Assembly (NCBI GenBank): GCA_948144175.1 | Contig: CANXME010002460.1 | Span: 124,001 to 188,000 of the forward strand | Direction of reading: 5' to 3' | DNA length: 64,000 bases | From: Closterium sp. NIES-65 | Taxonomy: Eukaryota; Streptophyta; Zygnematophyceae; Desmidiales; Closteriaceae | Shown: positions 43,120-64,000 of the stretch, piece by piece | How the letters are laid out: each line of letters begins with the position of its first letter | How positions within the stretch are numbered: the stretch's first letter is position 1 | Made by a program: the position numbers and the translations under genes | The notes under the pieces: generated by a model | Database searches by the model: none | The model's input: only the letters and a program-made list of their open reading frames with translations | Told to the model about the DNA's origin: nothing

Positions 43120-44706
43120 ATGTCAGTTTTTCCAACACATTCCGTAGTTCCGACTCTTCTCCCATCAGCCTTTTCCTTGGTCTCCCGTACATCTTCCGCC
43201 ATGGCCTCTTCCGCCGTTTGCGCCTTGTGCCCGGCACCCGCGACCGTCCACTGCCCCGCTGACAGCGCCAATCTCTGCGCGTCGTGCGATCTCGCAGTGC
43301 ACAGCGCCAACACCATCGTGCACAGACACGTGCGCACCGTCCTCTGCCGCTGCTGCGCCGCCCCCACGACCGTGCAGATCTGCGGCCTCCCCGCATCCAC
43401 CGCCGCCACTCCCCCTTGCATCTGCGCCTCCTGCATGATGCCTCTGCTCTGGCCGTCCACGGGATTCCCTGGAACGAACGCGGGTAACCTGGTTACCAAC
43501 TCGCAGACGTCTGGGCCGTGCCCGCAGAGCTTAGCGGCTGCTACGGGTAGCCTACTGCCGGAAGGGCTTACGTCCGGTTCGGAGCGGCTTCTGCAGGGGT
43601 TCTTAAACGCTAGCTCGACTTTCTCCCTCGGGAACACCGCTGCTGCGCCGCCTCTCATGACCCATCTCCCGCGCCCGGCGGGGTTCGTGACGGGTGTCCG
43701 GGGTGGGCTTGTCCAGGCGGCGACTGTGACGCAGCTTGACGATAACTCTCCAATCAGCGTCCTCACGACGGAGTCTGACGTTTTCCGTTCGACGGATTTC
43801 GTTAACCAGCAACCGCGAGAGAAGATGCCACAGGAAGGGCTGTTTCACAGAGTACCGTCTCAAGACATGTTTCCTGGGTCGTTCCGACCAGAGGGGTTGA
43901 TTCGACTGGAGGAAGCTGAGTCGTATCGAGCCTGCGAGCAGCAGCAGCAGCAGGAGCAACGTGAACACAGCCCGCTCACTCTGTCTCTCTTCCCCCTCTC
44001 CGCCGACGAAAGATCGTCCGCCGGGGGAATGGCGCGCAGAATTCACACTGATGTAACGGACGATAGCCGCGTGTCGTGCTGCGCTGTCCCGCCGCTGATT
44101 CCGGTCGACGAGCCGCAGAGGAAGCGGCAGCGGGTGCAGGCAGGGAGTGGCGTCGGCGCGTCGCGAGCAGCGTCGGCGTTTGTCCCCTTTGTAAGCGAGA
44201 CTTGCACCCAGGTGAAGCAATTCGATGGTGCATCGACAATGGATGGGACGGGTCTGGGGAAGAGGCCATATGACGCGTGCGAGAAGCAGCGATTTCCGTC
44301 AACTGCGGAGGCAACAGGGGCAGCAGCACCAGGAGCGGAGCCTGCGCGGGGAAAGCTGGGCAAGACTGCTTCCGCGCGGCTCCGCCACGTGCTGCTGACG
44401 TGGCAGTCACGTTTAGGGCTTCAAGTACCCACCGTTCGCGCATTGGCTTTCCACATGCTTCAGCGCGTTCTGCTGCGGCTACAGCCGACGGATATGGCGG
44501 CGGAGTCGCTGCGCGTGCTGCTGGCCGCGTGTCTGTGGGTGGCGGCTAAGAATGAGGAGAACCAGAAGTGTGTACCGAAAGCGAAAGCGGTTGCTGCTGT
44601 AGCGAAGGTGCCTGTATCGCGTCTGGCTTCTTGTGAGATTGAGGTGCTGAAGATGCTGGACTGGCAGCCTCAGAAGGGGTTTAACAGCGAGACTCACGGA
44701 TTTTGA
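43120..44706 (+). CDS. B-box zinc finger protein with a C-terminal cyclin-box-like domain
   Basis: Intronless, 528 residues from the ATG at 43120; the ATG at 43201 (residue 28, MASSAVCALC) is a good alternative. Residues 34-76 form a plant-type B-box with every ligand in place: C34, C37, C45, D48, C53, C56, D57, H61, H70. A second Cys-rich stretch (76-108) looks like a decayed second B-box. A long disordered middle has a glutamine run near residue 272 and KRQR/KRP basic clusters. Residues about 416-520 resemble the first cyclin fold: LRHVLLTWQSRLGLQVPTVR, then LLAACLWVAAKNEE and CEIEVLKMLDWQP, as in cyclin N-domains (LACLxxAAKxEE...LxxLxW). There is no CCT domain. It may be a transcription regulator that binds a kinase, but this is inference. 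Confidence 0.75.
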   Translation: MSVFPTHSVVPTLLPSAFSLVSRTSSAMASSAVCALCPAPATVHCPADSANLCASCDLAVHSANTIVHRHVRTVLCRCCAAPTTVQICGLPASTAATPPCICASCMMPLLWPSTGFPGTNAGNLVTNSQTSGPCPQSLAAATGSLLPEGLTSGSERLLQGFLNASSTFSLGNTAAAPPLMTHLPRPAGFVTGVRGGLVQAATVTQLDDNSPISVLTTESDVFRSTDFVNQQPREKMPQEGLFHRVPSQDMFPGSFRPEGLIRLEEAESYRACEQQQQQEQREHSPLTLSLFPLSADERSSAGGMARRIHTDVTDDSRVSCCAVPPLIPVDEPQRKRQRVQAGSGVGASRAASAFVPFVSETCTQVKQFDGASTMDGTGLGKRPYDACEKQRFPSTAEATGAAAPGAEPARGKLGKTASARLRHVLLTWQSRLGLQVPTVRALAFHMLQRVLLRLQPTDMAAESLRVLLAACLWVAAKNEENQKCVPKAKAVAAVAKVPVSRLASCEIEVLKMLDWQPQKGFNSETHGF

Positions 44707-45379
44707 AAGACCCTAATTTGGAGATGACCCTATTTGAAGCTTCCATTTTGCTGTCACTAGTTTTCGTCCTGGGTGCCAAGTTTAGACTTGATGACTTGGC
44801 AATGCTGTGCCTAGCAAGCTCACGGCTCTGCTTGCTGCAGCAGCCTAGTTCTAGGTAGACTTGTAGGAATATTGCTTACTCTCTTGCCCATAGCATGTCT
44901 ATCCAGGCCTTCACATCTCAGTGCGATTTTTTCACTTGATACCTAGCTACTACCTCCTGATGTCTCGGTGATGTTCTATGCTTCATCTGCCCAGTCCTCA
45001 CCCTCTCCTGGGTAGCTCTCGACGGCTACTTACCATGTGTTAGCAATGGGTACAAAACATCGCGATACACTCAGTAGACCTGCCAATATCGAAGACATCA
45101 CAGATGGGTGGGGATCGGCGAATGTGTGGCATTTGAAGTAAATGTGCTCCAGGGTCCTGATAAGGGTCCTGATAAAACCAGTTTAAACCGTCTGAAATCC
45201 ATGCAAAACGTTCAGAAACGCAAACGAATGGTATTACACCGCTCCAGGGCAACCACTTGTTGACTCAAAACAGTTCCTCAATTGAGACGAGACAAGATAG
45301 CGCTTGCAGTCAGAACAGGCAGGCAAGGCTCAGTTGAGGCGAGGACGAGCAGTATCACTCTGCTTTGGTACCCACACGG
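44707..45379. other. Intergenic; no gene seen
   Basis: 3' flank of the B-box/cyclin gene and promoter region of the LRR gene. No repeat or RNA gene is recognised. Confidence 0.45.
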
Positions 45380-45433
45380 ATGCGCCTACCACACACGGCT
45401 CCCCTTTTCCTTCCAACTCCAAGCCACCCACCA

Positions 45434-48400
45434 ATGGCGCATTTTGTCGCGAATTTTCCCTTACCTGCTCCGAGCAGTTCTCATCCGCCGCGTTCCTCCC
45501 ATTCTTCTCATTCCTCCTCTACCTCCTTCCCATTACCGCTTCTCGATCTCGCGGCTCGCGCCGCGGCTGCGAACGTCCCCGCACTTGCCGTTAATCTCCG
45601 CATCTTACCGCCGGAACTAGCGCGCCTCGTGTTCTCCGTCCTCCCGCGGCCCCTCGAGCTCTCCGCGATAGACGCCTTCGCGCGCGCCGGATTCTGGAAG
45701 CCCGAATCCCTCAACCTCACTGGTGTCTTATCCAAACAGCATCTTGCGAGATTTCCGGTGGGATTTCCGCCGGAATTTCTGGCGCGGGTTCCTTTGGAAC
45801 GGCTAGCTGCGTTCGCGTCGTCGTTGCGTCGCGTGAATTTGAGCAACAGTCGCTTCCTTATGGACCTCCAGCCGCTAAGCGGTAAGAGCATATCGTTCTT
45901 CTTTGCTTGAAAAACGAGTCATGCTGAACGAGAGTGTAGTAGTTTTCTAAAAAAGCATCACATTCTTCACGGTAACATGATTCTCCTTCCACCCCATTCC
46001 ACGACCATCCCCATCCCACAGCGCTGCCTCGCCTCTCCTGCCTTGGGATTGCCGCGTGCCCGTCTCTCCACCAATCAGCTCTCAACACGCTCTGCTGTAG
46101 GTTCCCCTACCTCCTGCCACTCCCTCTCTTCTACAATATTCGCAACGATCTAGTATTCATGACTTTCTCTTTTTGTCCCTTGTCCTCTCCCTCAGCTGAA
46201 CAACTTTCATTGATGAAAGTTTTTCTTTAATATTTTTGGTTAACCTTACGCGGCAATGCACTGTCTACTCCCGCTCCTCCCGTTTGTGCCAGCTCCCAAC
46301 CAACCTCCCCTCTGCCACCCCCCCTCCCCTCTCAGACCTCCCGTCGCTCACATGCCTTGACCTCTCATGCCTTGACCTCTCATGCAACCCTCGCTGGTCC
46401 ACAACGCAATTCATCTCCACACCATCCTCCCCTTTCCCCCCTCCCCACCCACCCCCCTCCCCTCTCAGACCTCCCGTTCCTCACGTGTCTTGACTTCTCA
46501 CGGAATTCTCAAGTCAACGACACCACTGCCACCGCTGTCATCCCCTGTAAACTGGTTCAGAGACCCCTTATTCACACACTACTCCAGCCCCTCTCCTTCT
46601 TCCCTGGTGTCCCCCCTTTCCCCTCCTCCCCGCAGACCTCCCGTCGCTCACATGTCTTGACCTCTCATGCAACCCTCGCTGGTCCACAATGCAATTCATC
46701 TCCACACCATCCTCCCCTTTCCCCTCCCTCCCTCCCTCCCTCCCAGACCTCCCGTCGCTCACATGTCTTGACCTCTCGCGCAACCCTCAATTTAATGACG
46801 CCGCTGCTTCCGGTGTCCTCCCCTGTAAGCCGGTTCAGGGTCTCAGGTAGGCGGTTCTTTCCCCTGTAGTTTGGACCAGGAAAGAACCCACGTTATTCCT
46901 TTTTTTACCCAACTTAGAAGGCGACTCTGTTTTGTTTTCGGTGAATGTCGACTGCCGCTGCCATGTCATCCCTTTTTTGAGTCAACTCAGAAAGACCTTG
47001 TAGCCCGTTATGGCGCCTAAGGCCAGGAACGAACCATCACCTGCTCCTCTTCATTCCACAGGGATCCCTTCTCTCCAGCATCTGGACTTGAGTCACACGG
47101 CAGTTGGCACCTTGTTCCTCGATTCGCTTTCAGTGCTCACCTTGTAAAAATTTCCCCTTCGCATTCTCTCCCCTTCTCTCCACAGGGATACACTGTCTCC
47201 GCCATCTGGTCTTGAGCTACACTGCAGCCACCGCCTCGTTCCCCCTGTCTCAGTCCATTTTTCAACACTTTCTCATCCTTCTTCTTCCCTCCTCTCCCCC
47301 TCTCCCGTTCTCTCCTCAGGGATCCCTTCTCTCCAGCATTTAGACCTCAGTTACACTGCGGTCACCACCTCGTTCCTTGATTCCCTCACCTACGGTGCGC
47401 GGCTGAAGGGGTGGCGGAACAATGCTGCGGAAGCTTCCAGGAAGGTGGAAGCGCGGAAGGCAGGTGGGTAAAAGAGTGAGGGATTTTGAGCGACGTTGTG
47501 AGCCGAGTTCGAAGGTTATAGAGCGGTGCTAATGGGATGGACGAACACTGCTGAAGAAGCTTCTAGGAAGAAACGAGAGAGATGTGCTGAAGTGGGAGAG
47601 CTGAAGGAAGGCTTTAGTTCAACTTAAGACTCGTTCCATCCCCCCACCTCTTTAGTCCATCTTTACTACACTACTGAAATGATTTCCCTCATTCTCTCAC
47701 ACGCACACTTCCCATCCATCCACGTCTAAAACCCCGTCTCTGCTCTGCTGCACTGCTGTGCAGCCAAGCGCCTGCGGTGAGCTCGAGTTGACTTCTGCGT
47801 CGACTCAAAAGTCAACTCTCGAGTGGTGCGGCTGAAATTAACTCAAAATTGCTCCCCATTGAGGTGATTTTCGAGGCGCCTCAGAAATCACGTCAAAAGT
47901 CAGCTCTCAATTGGTGCAACTGAAATTAACTCGAAATTGCTCCCCAATCATCAGCCTCTCTACCCCCATCTGTGCTCTGCTGCACCTGTCTCCAGCCAAG
48001 CGCCCTTGGTGGGAGGCAGCCACAGGCACAACGGCAGCTGCTGTCCCCAGCCCCCCACACGCCTCTATCTCTCACACACCTCCCATCCATCCGCCTCTGT
48101 ACTCCCATCTCTGCTGCACCGCTGTCCAGCCAAGCGCCCCTGGTGGGAGGCGGCTCCAGACACAACGGCAGCTGCTGACCCCAGCCCACACTCCACCTTC
48201 ACGAAGCGATTTCGCCTGAACCAGGAGCAGCAGCAGCAACAGCAGCAACACCAGCACCAGCAGCAGCAGCAGCAGCAGCTGCTACCAGAGAGACAGCCGC
48301 AAGCAGAATCCGAGCAGCAGGAGGTTGGTGAAGAGCAGTTGGAGTGGCGTGAGTGCTGTCTGGTGTACCTGCGGCTGCAGGGGACGACTGTGGACAAGGC

Positions 48401-48856
48401 TGGAGCAACACACCTGCTAGGTGCGCTGTGAGACGGCGGTGAACTTGTTTCGAAATTGCGAGAGAGCATGTGAAAGAGAGAAAATGAGTATTAGAGCATG
48501 TCTTGTGCCTCCTACTCTCTTTTGCATACCAAATGCATGGTAACGACCGACCATCACGGGTTGACTTTTGAGTCGACTCAAAAGTCACCTCTTCCACTCT
48601 CTTTTGCAAAAGATCCATGCACCAAACACATGGTACCGACCGATCATCACGAGGCATTTGCACCATGCTGCTGACATGGCCTAATGACACGTGTGCTGTA
48701 GAGCCTTGTCAGCCACGTGTGACTGATTCCTTTCTCAGAACCTTCCCGCATGTCATGCAGGTCTGAGTGCTACAGTGCCTCTGGGCGGCATGTTCTGTCT
48801 GGACTTGAGAGATACACTGGTGAAAGGCGACGTGCTGAGCAAGCTGAGATGTGAGC
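45434..48856 (+). CDS. LRR protein with F-box-like N-terminus (exon chain partly unresolved)
   Basis: Exon 1 is taken from the ATG at 45434 (another in-frame ATG at 45380) to 45881. It contains LRILPPELARLVFSVLPRPL, like the start of an F-box, then LRR-type text (LERLAAFASSLRRVNLSNSR). Exon 2 (46022-46096; 25 residues, LPRLSCLGIAACPSLHHSAL) is one leucine-rich repeat, and phase is kept. Further LRR exons begin after CAG at 46336, 46471, 46636 and 46745 (LPSLTCLDLS) and at about 47062, 47187 and 47321 (IPSLQHLDLSHTAV). A later exon near 48131-48430 has a glutamine run and ends in LRLQGTTVDKAGATHLLGAL; a last piece (48762-48856) reads MFCLDLRDTLVKGDVLSKLR. F-box/LRR proteins select substrates for SCF ubiquitin ligases. 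The LRR nature is firm, the F-box less so, and the 3' end is unknown. Confidence 0.6.
46336..46830 (+). repeat. Tandemly duplicated LRR exons with their pyrimidine tracts
   Basis: Four copies of CAG-ACCTCCCGTCGCTCACATGT, each after a C/T-rich tract, begin near 46336, 46471, 46636 and 46745. At least two end in CCCCTGTAA, a usable donor. Each encodes one leucine-rich repeat, so exon-intron units were duplicated whole. Confidence 0.75.
47864..47891. repeat. Palindrome, GCGC-centred member of the TTTTGAG family
   Basis: Imperfect 28-bp palindrome GTGATTT...GAGGCGCCTC...AAATCAC in an LRR-gene intron. Confidence 0.7.
48562..48587. repeat. Perfect 26-bp palindrome, TCGA-centred
   Basis: A 26-bp perfect palindrome with core TTTTGAGTCGACTCAAAA and TGAC/GTCA outer arms. 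It lies in an intron or 3' part of the LRR gene. Confidence 0.9.
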
Positions 48857-49447
48857 TGGGCGCTTGTCTTGTCAGCTGGGGGCGTGTGGCTGAGATGTGA
48901 GCTGGGCGCTTGTCTTGTCAGCTGGGGGCGTGTGGCTGAGATGTGAGCTGGGCGCTTGTCTTGTCAGCTGGGGGCGTGTGGCTGAGATGTGAGCTGGGAG
49001 CTTGTCTTGTCAGCTGGGGGCGTGTGGCTGAGATGTGAGCTGGGCGCTTGTCTTGTCAGCTGGGGGCGTGTGGCTGAGATGTGAGCTGGGCGCTTGTCTT
49101 GTCAGCTGGGGGCGTGTGGCTGAGATGTGAGCTGGGCGCTTGTCTTGTCAGCTGGGGGCGTGTGGCTGAGATGTGAGCTGGGCGCTTGTCTTGTCAGCTG
49201 GGGGCGTGTGGCTGAGATGTGAGCTGGGCGCTTGTCTTGTCAGCTGGGGGCGTGTGGCTGAGATGTGAGCTGGGCGCTTGTCTTGTCAGCTGGGGGCTTG
49301 TGGCTGAGATGTGAGCTGGGCGCTTGTCTTGTCAGCTGGGGGCGTGTGGCTGAGATGTGAGCTGGGCGCTTGTCTTGTCAGCTGGGGGCTTGTGGCTGAG
49401 ATGTGAGCTGGGCGCTTGTGATGTGAGCTGGGGGCGTGTGGCTGAGA
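48840..49447. repeat. 46-bp minisatellite, about 13 copies
   Basis: The 46-bp unit beginning GCTGAGATGTGAGCTGGGCG repeats head to tail with very few changes (one GGGCG/GGGAG and two GCGTGTG/GCTTGTG variants) and a shortened last copy. Its first copy starts at the end of an LRR-gene exon (AAGCTGAGATGTGAG), so the array grew from an exon-intron border. Confidence 0.92.
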
Positions 49448-50134
49448 TGGTGAGGTGTGGGGGTTTCTCAGCTGTGGATTAGACTTCCGTCTTTTAAGTT
49501 GGCTTCAAAAAAGGATTAGGATTATACCTTTGGTTGACGAAAGCTGCAGGTATTACATGCTTCTCTCTCCAGATGTTACATGGAGAGTGGACGGAGAAAA
49601 GATATCTCATGCTTCTCTCTCCTCGGTCCTCGTCCATCCGTCCACTCTCCAACCTTCCTCTTATCCTTCTCTCCCTTGCTTTCTCTCCCCTGCCTTCTTC
49701 CCTCCCAACAACAGCTACTTTTCATCTGCTCTCTTCACCCAACGAGCCTCGGCTTCTCTGCCGAACCAACGCCCTCGCTCTCAACATCCTCCGAACCTAC
49801 CCAGGCCCGGGGGCCGAACCTAGCCACCGAACCAGCAGCCGTACCATGGCAAGTGGCTGGGATAGCGAGGAAAGAGCGGGCGAGAGAGGCAGAGGAAGAG
49901 GAAGGGGTGATAGATTTCTGGAGAGAGAGAGGGGAGTTTGGAGCGAGGCAGCAGAGGTAGAGGGGGGGGGGGGGGGGTAAGTCGAGGAACAGCAACAATT
50001 GAACAATCACGTCAACAAGCGTTTCACGCTCTCACGGACGAATCGTTATACTCTGTTGCGGTTACCAACGGAGTTACCACCAATATCACAGCCACCAACA
50101 AAATTACCATCTTCTTTTGCCCTTCTCACTACAG

Positions 50135-50602
50135 GAGGCAACGGCACCAGCAACAGCACCAGCAACAGCATCAGCAGGAGCTTTTGCACCATCGTCAGCA
50201 TCATCAGCATTACTGCATGAGTGGATGTGTGGTTGCGAGCTGACTGGAGCTGGCACTGCTGCTGCCAAGCAGTCTGGCAGCAGCAGCAAGAGCAGCACGA
50301 GAAGCAGCAGTGGCGGCAGCAGCAGCGGCGGTGGCATAAGTGAAGGAAGGCATAAGGTGGGAGGGTACATGGAGAGACCTGATGTGGCAGCGTCTGATAG
50401 GCTGGAGAGTTGGATGCATGAAGGCGTGATGAGCTTCCTCTGCGCTCCTCCTCCCCGCACTTTCCTCCCTCCTCCACTTGCTCCTCCTGTCGCTCCTCCC
50501 CTCGCCCCTCTTCCTCCTCGTGGTATTACTGTTTCCTCTTCTATGCCTCTGCCACATCCTCCAGATTCACTATTTGCCACTCATCCGGCAGTCATGCCGT
50601 GA
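50135..50602 (+). CDS. Orphan 3' exon, low-complexity protein end
   Basis: After the acceptor TCACTACAG a frame runs 155 residues to TGA at 50600-50602. It is Ala/Thr/Pro-rich, then Ser/Gly-rich, then has RPDVAASDRLESWMHEGVMS and a proline-rich end. It may be the last exon of the LRR gene or of a separate gene starting near 49845 (ATGGCAAGTGGCTGGG). No domain is recognised. Confidence 0.35.
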   Translation, partial: EATAPATAPATASAGAFAPSSASSALLHEWMCGCELTGAGTAAAKQSGSSSKSSTRSSSGGSSSGGGISEGRHKVGGYMERPDVAASDRLESWMHEGVMSFLCAPPPRTFLPPPLAPPVAPPLAPLPPRGITVSSSMPLPHPPDSLFATHPAVMP

Positions 50603-50826
50603 CTGGTTTGATAGATGGGTGCCGTGAATGTTACATGTACACATCTTGTGTGTACGCTGATTACTACTGGGAGGACGGACATTCTAGCTTTTGCTACTTT
50701 TGCCTCCATCAGGTTACAGGGGTATTCACATCACAGCAGAGGGTGCAAATGTAAACGTTTAGGAAGAAAGGAGGTGTTCAGCTCCGTAAGCAAAATGGTA
50801 CTACTGGAACTACATCAGAATTGACT

Positions 50827-50899
50827 GCTCTCATTGAGAGTTGAACTCAAGACCTCCCGCTTACTAAACGGGTGCTCTAACCAACTGAGCTATGAGAGC
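50827..50899 (-). tRNA. tRNA-Thr(AGT), copy 1
   Basis: 73-nt cloverleaf on the reverse strand: acceptor GCTCTCA/TGAGAGC, anticodon stem CCCGT/GCGGG with loop TTAGTAA (anticodon AGT, read as IGU), T stem TTGAG/CTCAA with loop TTCAACT. No intron. Confidence 0.92.
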
Positions 50900-51310
50900 T
50901 GTTCTCAGTGACCCGTTATTTTTTTAGATCCTTGTTTGGCAGCTTCAACACCTTTCACTTCAATTTACATGGAAACACTCGTCAAGAAATCCAGCAGTTC
51001 TTCTATCCACTTTTTCCATTCCCTTCCGCACACCTCTCCATGTGCCCTAGGTCACGACCTTAATAAAACCTTAAACCTTAAACCCTCTCCATGTGCCCAG
51101 AGGCTGCAAGCAGACCTTTTAAAAGGTTATCTCCATCACTCAAGCTGGTTCCACTCGGAGTTCAGAGCCTACTGAACAGCTCCTTGATTTCTCCACGACA
51201 AGGCAGACCAGCACGTCTAGCACTTGTGAATCACTGGTGAGGAGAGCCAGACAAGGACTTACAAGAAGAGATGGACAAAGTGGTGAGGAACGAAAAACAC
51301 ATACAGACTT

Positions 51311-51383
51311 GCTCTCATTGAGAGTTGAACTCAAGACCTCCCGCTTACTAAACGGGTGCTCTAACCAACTGAGCTATGAGAGC
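51311..51383 (-). tRNA. tRNA-Thr(AGT), copy 2
   Basis: Identical by eye to the 73 nt at 50827-50899, 484 bp away, same strand. The flanks differ apart from a few bases. A T5 run lies about 12 nt downstream. Confidence 0.93.
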
Positions 51384-51899
51384 TGCTTCATGCAGAAGAG
51401 TGGTTATTATATATCAATATTAAGCTTAACCTCCCCATCTTCCCACATTTTTGACATTGATTGACCGCCATGGACGGAAGGCATCACCAGAGGTAGGCGA
51501 TAGGAATGACGTAAGGTTGCGTCGAGCTCGCCTAAGGAGCTCAGCCCTAGTTGTCTTACGGGCTTCCTCGGTAATGACATGTGCTAGCATAGCCTCATTG
51601 CCTTCCCTCTACGCGCTTCTCTCCTTCTGGTCATCATGGCATTCCCTACGTTCAGGGTGTTTTTGAGAATTCTCTAAAGACATGTGCTAACACGGCCTCA
51701 TTTCCGTGCCTCTTCACGGTTCCTTCCATCTGGTCTCTGAAAGCATTCCCTACGTTCCTCGCACGTGACCCCACTCTGTTTTCAAGTGTCTGAATAAATA
51801 TGCCGTTCCGACATGGCGACTTTTGAGGCGCCTCAGAAGCTGAATATATTCGCCATTGCGACATGGATAGCCAAGGACATTGAAACGCTTGAATCACCC

Positions 51900-52195
51900 A
51901 GGGGACGCTGAGTCTCGAACGATGTGTTTAACAGTGTGTCGGTCATTGTGTCAGTCACGGTGTAGTGTCGGTTGATGTATGTGACACTGTAGCTGACATT
52001 GTGACTGACATCCGAGTGTCATGTCTGTCATTGTGTCTGACATTGTGCCAGTTCAAGTGTCAATCATGGCACTAGCAGACATTAAATCTGACACATGCTC
52101 TGTTCTGACACACTAGCTGACACACTTTCTGACACACTAGCTGACACGTTATCTGACACACTATCTGACACACTATCTGGGGTACTATCAGACAT
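51900..52195. repeat. TGACAC-rich tandem repeats
   Basis: Loose TGTGTC(A/T)GTCA words (51930-52090) pass into a tighter array of about 16 bp based on CTGACACACTATCTGACACA (52095-52190). Reading frames through it (DTLSDTLADT) come from the repeat. Confidence 0.75.
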
Positions 52196-52585
52196 TACCG
52201 TGCATCCCGCCATTGCCGCCGGCTCCTCTTCTCTATCCACTTCCCACTTGCTGCCCCCTCCCCTCCACTCCCCCTCCCGCCACCTAACCCCATTCCCACT
52301 CCCCTCCCTTTACCCTAACCTATCTTTCTCCAACCTCCCCTTCCCCTCCATCCCCCCCCCATCAACCACCCCCTCCCTCCCCTTCCCCTCCATCCCCCCC
52401 CATCAACCATCCCCTCCCCCCCCTCCCCCACCCCCTTCCCCCCTCAACCCTCCCTCCCTGTCCCCCCATCCTTCCACCCGGCTCCATTCCCCCCCCGGGA
52501 TGCCCCCTTCCCCGCGCGCACTTCTCCCCGTCCCCAGACATGGCTCCGCGGGCGGAGGCGCGGGGCGGCAGGAGGGGAACCTGTG

Positions 52586-63568
<10,983 letters not shown>

Positions 63569-63758
63569 GTATGTGCCTCGTGTGGTGTGCTGTGTGCCTT
63601 GTGTGTTGCCTTGGACGCAATGTGTCCCTCTTCGCCCGCCACATGCCGCAGTACCTCGTGTATCGCGTCTTCGACATCATGCTCGGTATGTGACTCATGC
63701 CCGCCCCATGCATGGTTCATCCATACCATACCTTGTGCCTCGTGTATTCCTAGATGCA

Positions 63759-63810
63759 ACGTGATAAAAGAGAGTTTTTGAGACGTCTCAAAAACTCCCT
63801 ATTATCACGT
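63759..63810. repeat. 52-bp palindrome, ACGT-centred
   Basis: ACGTGATAA...AGTTTTTGAGAC facing its complement; 24 of 26 pairs match. It sits between two copies of the duplicated exon end. Confidence 0.9.
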
Positions 63811-64000
63811 GGTGTGGCAACCTGCGCTGCGCCCAATGCCTCGGTACCTCATGAATGCACTGTGCCTTTGACATCATGCTCGGTATTAGACTGATACATG
63901 ACTCGTGTAAGCCGTGTGCTCTTGTATGCAACAAGTGCCTCATACACTCCACTCATACCAGCTTCTCCATGTCGTCTCCTTGTCCTCCCATCCTGCCCAC

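Noticed and set aside
48840-49447. CRISPR-like array
   Set aside because: The units follow one another directly with no unique spacers, and the genome is eukaryotic. It is a minisatellite.
51055-51085. Telomere-like AAACCTTAAACCTTAAACCC
   Set aside because: Only two or three imperfect units of a plant-like telomere repeat; too short to be an interstitial telomere tract.

Overview
The window is nuclear DNA of a green-lineage eukaryote, and I think a streptophyte alga is most likely. The genes have GT-AG introns, and the host genes are plant-type: two hypersensitive-induced-reaction (HIR) SPFH proteins, a plant B-box zinc finger, an LRR protein and a TBC/RabGAP-like protein. The transposons include Ty1/copia, hAT, a Harbinger-like MITE and a large Plavaka/CACTA-like element. 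From memory, the copia gag start resembles elements of zygnematophyte algae such as Closterium; that is recollection, not a search. Bacterial logic (operons, ribosome binding sites) does not apply.

Layout. 1-2040 is copy A of a dispersed segment. It holds an open reading frame on the minus strand that leaves the window at base 1 and encodes two LEM/SAP-like motifs and a C-terminal hydrophobic segment. 2041-6150 is non-coding and largely minisatellite. From about 6.6 to 29.07 kb lies copy B of the same segment, split by two transposons for which copy A supplies the empty sites. One is a 12,638-bp DNA transposon (7009-19646; 13-bp terminal inverted repeats, TA duplicated). It carries a zinc-finger Plavaka-like transposase, a pogo/Tigger-like DDE relic, a Ulp1-type protease running into an AP2-like domain, and an unknown basic protein. 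The other is an intact copia element (20905-28377; 133-bp LTRs with no difference seen, TSD CTTTT). A 615-bp non-autonomous hAT and tRNA-Thr(CGT) copies follow.

31.4-40.7 kb holds two paralogous seven-exon HIR genes. A 3,992-bp hAT element (33377-37368, 8-bp TSD) has landed three bases after the stop codon of the first, and the second has an in-frame TAA in exon 4. Between them are a Harbinger-like MITE and a nested hairpin array. 43.1-44.7 kb is a single-exon gene joining a B-box to a cyclin-box-like domain. 45.4-48.9 kb is an LRR gene, followed by a 46-bp minisatellite, an orphan exon and two tRNA-Thr(AGT) genes. 52.5 kb to the right edge is a TBC-domain gene whose exons and splice sites have been locally duplicated many times.

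Themes. (1) Nested transposition is dated by paired empty sites. (2) Four genes of the 12.6-kb element carry nonsense codons. These, and those in the hAT gene and in copy B, are each explained by a C-to-T or G-to-A change, as expected from deamination of methylated cytosine; I infer this without seeing an ancestor. (3) From 39.5 kb rightward, introns contain a family of short palindromes built on TTTTGAG-NNNN-CTCAAAA, in which the central four bases vary but usually stay self-complementary; I do not recognise it as a described family. Exon boundaries come from reading splice sites and phase by eye and need transcript support.
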